Assembly: GCA_934524965.1 (NCBI GenBank)
Contig: CAKSYU010000044.1
Location: 1-13,823 of the forward strand
Source of the DNA: an uncultured Angelakisella sp.
GTDB lineage: Bacteria; Bacillota; Clostridia; Oscillospirales; Ruminococcaceae
Reading direction: 5' to 3'
Length of the DNA: 13,823 nt
The notes under the pieces were generated by a model. The model did not search any database. It was not told the origin of the DNA and saw only the letters and a list, made by a program, of their open reading frames with translations. The translations under genes and the position numbers were made by a program. Below, piece by piece: positions 13,719 through 13,823 of the stretch (position 1 is the stretch's first letter; each line of letters opens with the position of its first letter).

Positions 13719-13823
13719 GGCTTCGTTGATTGTTGCGTTGGCAACCCCACCGCAATGGTAGTGCCCTTCTCCGAACTTTTCTCTACCCAAACGGAGCCGC
13801 CGTGGAGGTCGGCGATCTCCCAT
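13715..13823 (-). CDS. Sensor histidine kinase, C-terminal fragment (partial at window end)
   Basis: On the minus strand, from 13822 down to the stop at 13717-13715, one frame encodes WEIADLHGGSVWVEKS followed by SEKGTTIAVGLP and a short tail TQQSTKP. This is the G2-box end of a HATPase_c domain: the ATP-lid glycine motif GTTIAVGLP preceded by the HGGSVWVES-like strand seen in nearly all two-component sensor kinases. The rest of the gene lies beyond the window. Sensor kinases of this kind are common cargo of clostridial conjugative elements, often beside a response regulator and ABC transporter, but that neighbour is not visible here. Confidence 0.85.
   Translation of the reverse strand, partial: WEIADLHGGSVWVEKSSEKGTTIAVGLPTQQSTKP

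Overview
The window reads as chromosome of a GC-rich Gram-positive gut-type Clostridia (Oscillospiraceae/Ruminococcaceae-like; this is inferred from gene content, strong AAGGAG-type ribosome sites, GC-rich codons and Firmicutes-type protein forms, and no rRNA is present to confirm it). Bases 1 to about 12103 are core genome. From about 12104 to the end lies AT-richer or foreign DNA that looks like the left end of an integrated mobile element carrying a broken insertion sequence.

Layout. A short 3' end of an upstream gene (1-69) is closed by a terminator (102-127). Then comes recG (177-2213) with its own promoter. A 980-base gene-free stretch (2214-3193) is full of inverted repeats and holds two copies of a ~122-bp repeat. 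Next come recA (3194-4297) with promoter, a candidate LexA/DinR box and a terminator, an elaA-like GNAT acetyltransferase (4407-4844) and a GyrI-like small-molecule-binding protein (4882-5514). After a second hairpin-rich gap, a well-formed extended -10 promoter starts a compact run of six genes: recX, rimO, pgsA, cysS, a LUD-domain protein and guaA. Start and stop overlaps and gaps of 18-37 bases suggest one operon. RecG, RecA and RecX form a recombination/repair group, but recX is separated from recA by two unrelated genes and has its own promoter. The rest of the operon is housekeeping: ribosomal protein S12 modification, phospholipid synthesis, tRNA charging and GMP synthesis.

Immediately after guaA, whose 3' end is a known integration hotspot for genomic islands, come two direct TGATAGCA motifs 11 bp apart (possible integrase arm sites), a very strong terminator hairpin, and an IS256-family transposase gene preceded by a tandemly doubled 24-bp terminal-repeat-like sequence. 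The transposase is cut right after its second catalytic Asp and runs into the tail of an unidentified gene. It is followed by a stable hairpin, a 95-residue protein of unknown function, and on the minus strand the last 35 residues of a sensor histidine kinase.

The most unusual signal is the repeat pair in the recG-recA gap. Read on the minus strand, both copies fold a hairpin capped by different GNRA tetraloops (GUAA and GCAA). They also share a second small stem with a compensatory base-pair change (C-G in one, U-A in the other) and are separated by two further near-perfect hairpins. This looks like a selected structured RNA or RNA-like mobile repeat rather than random spacer.
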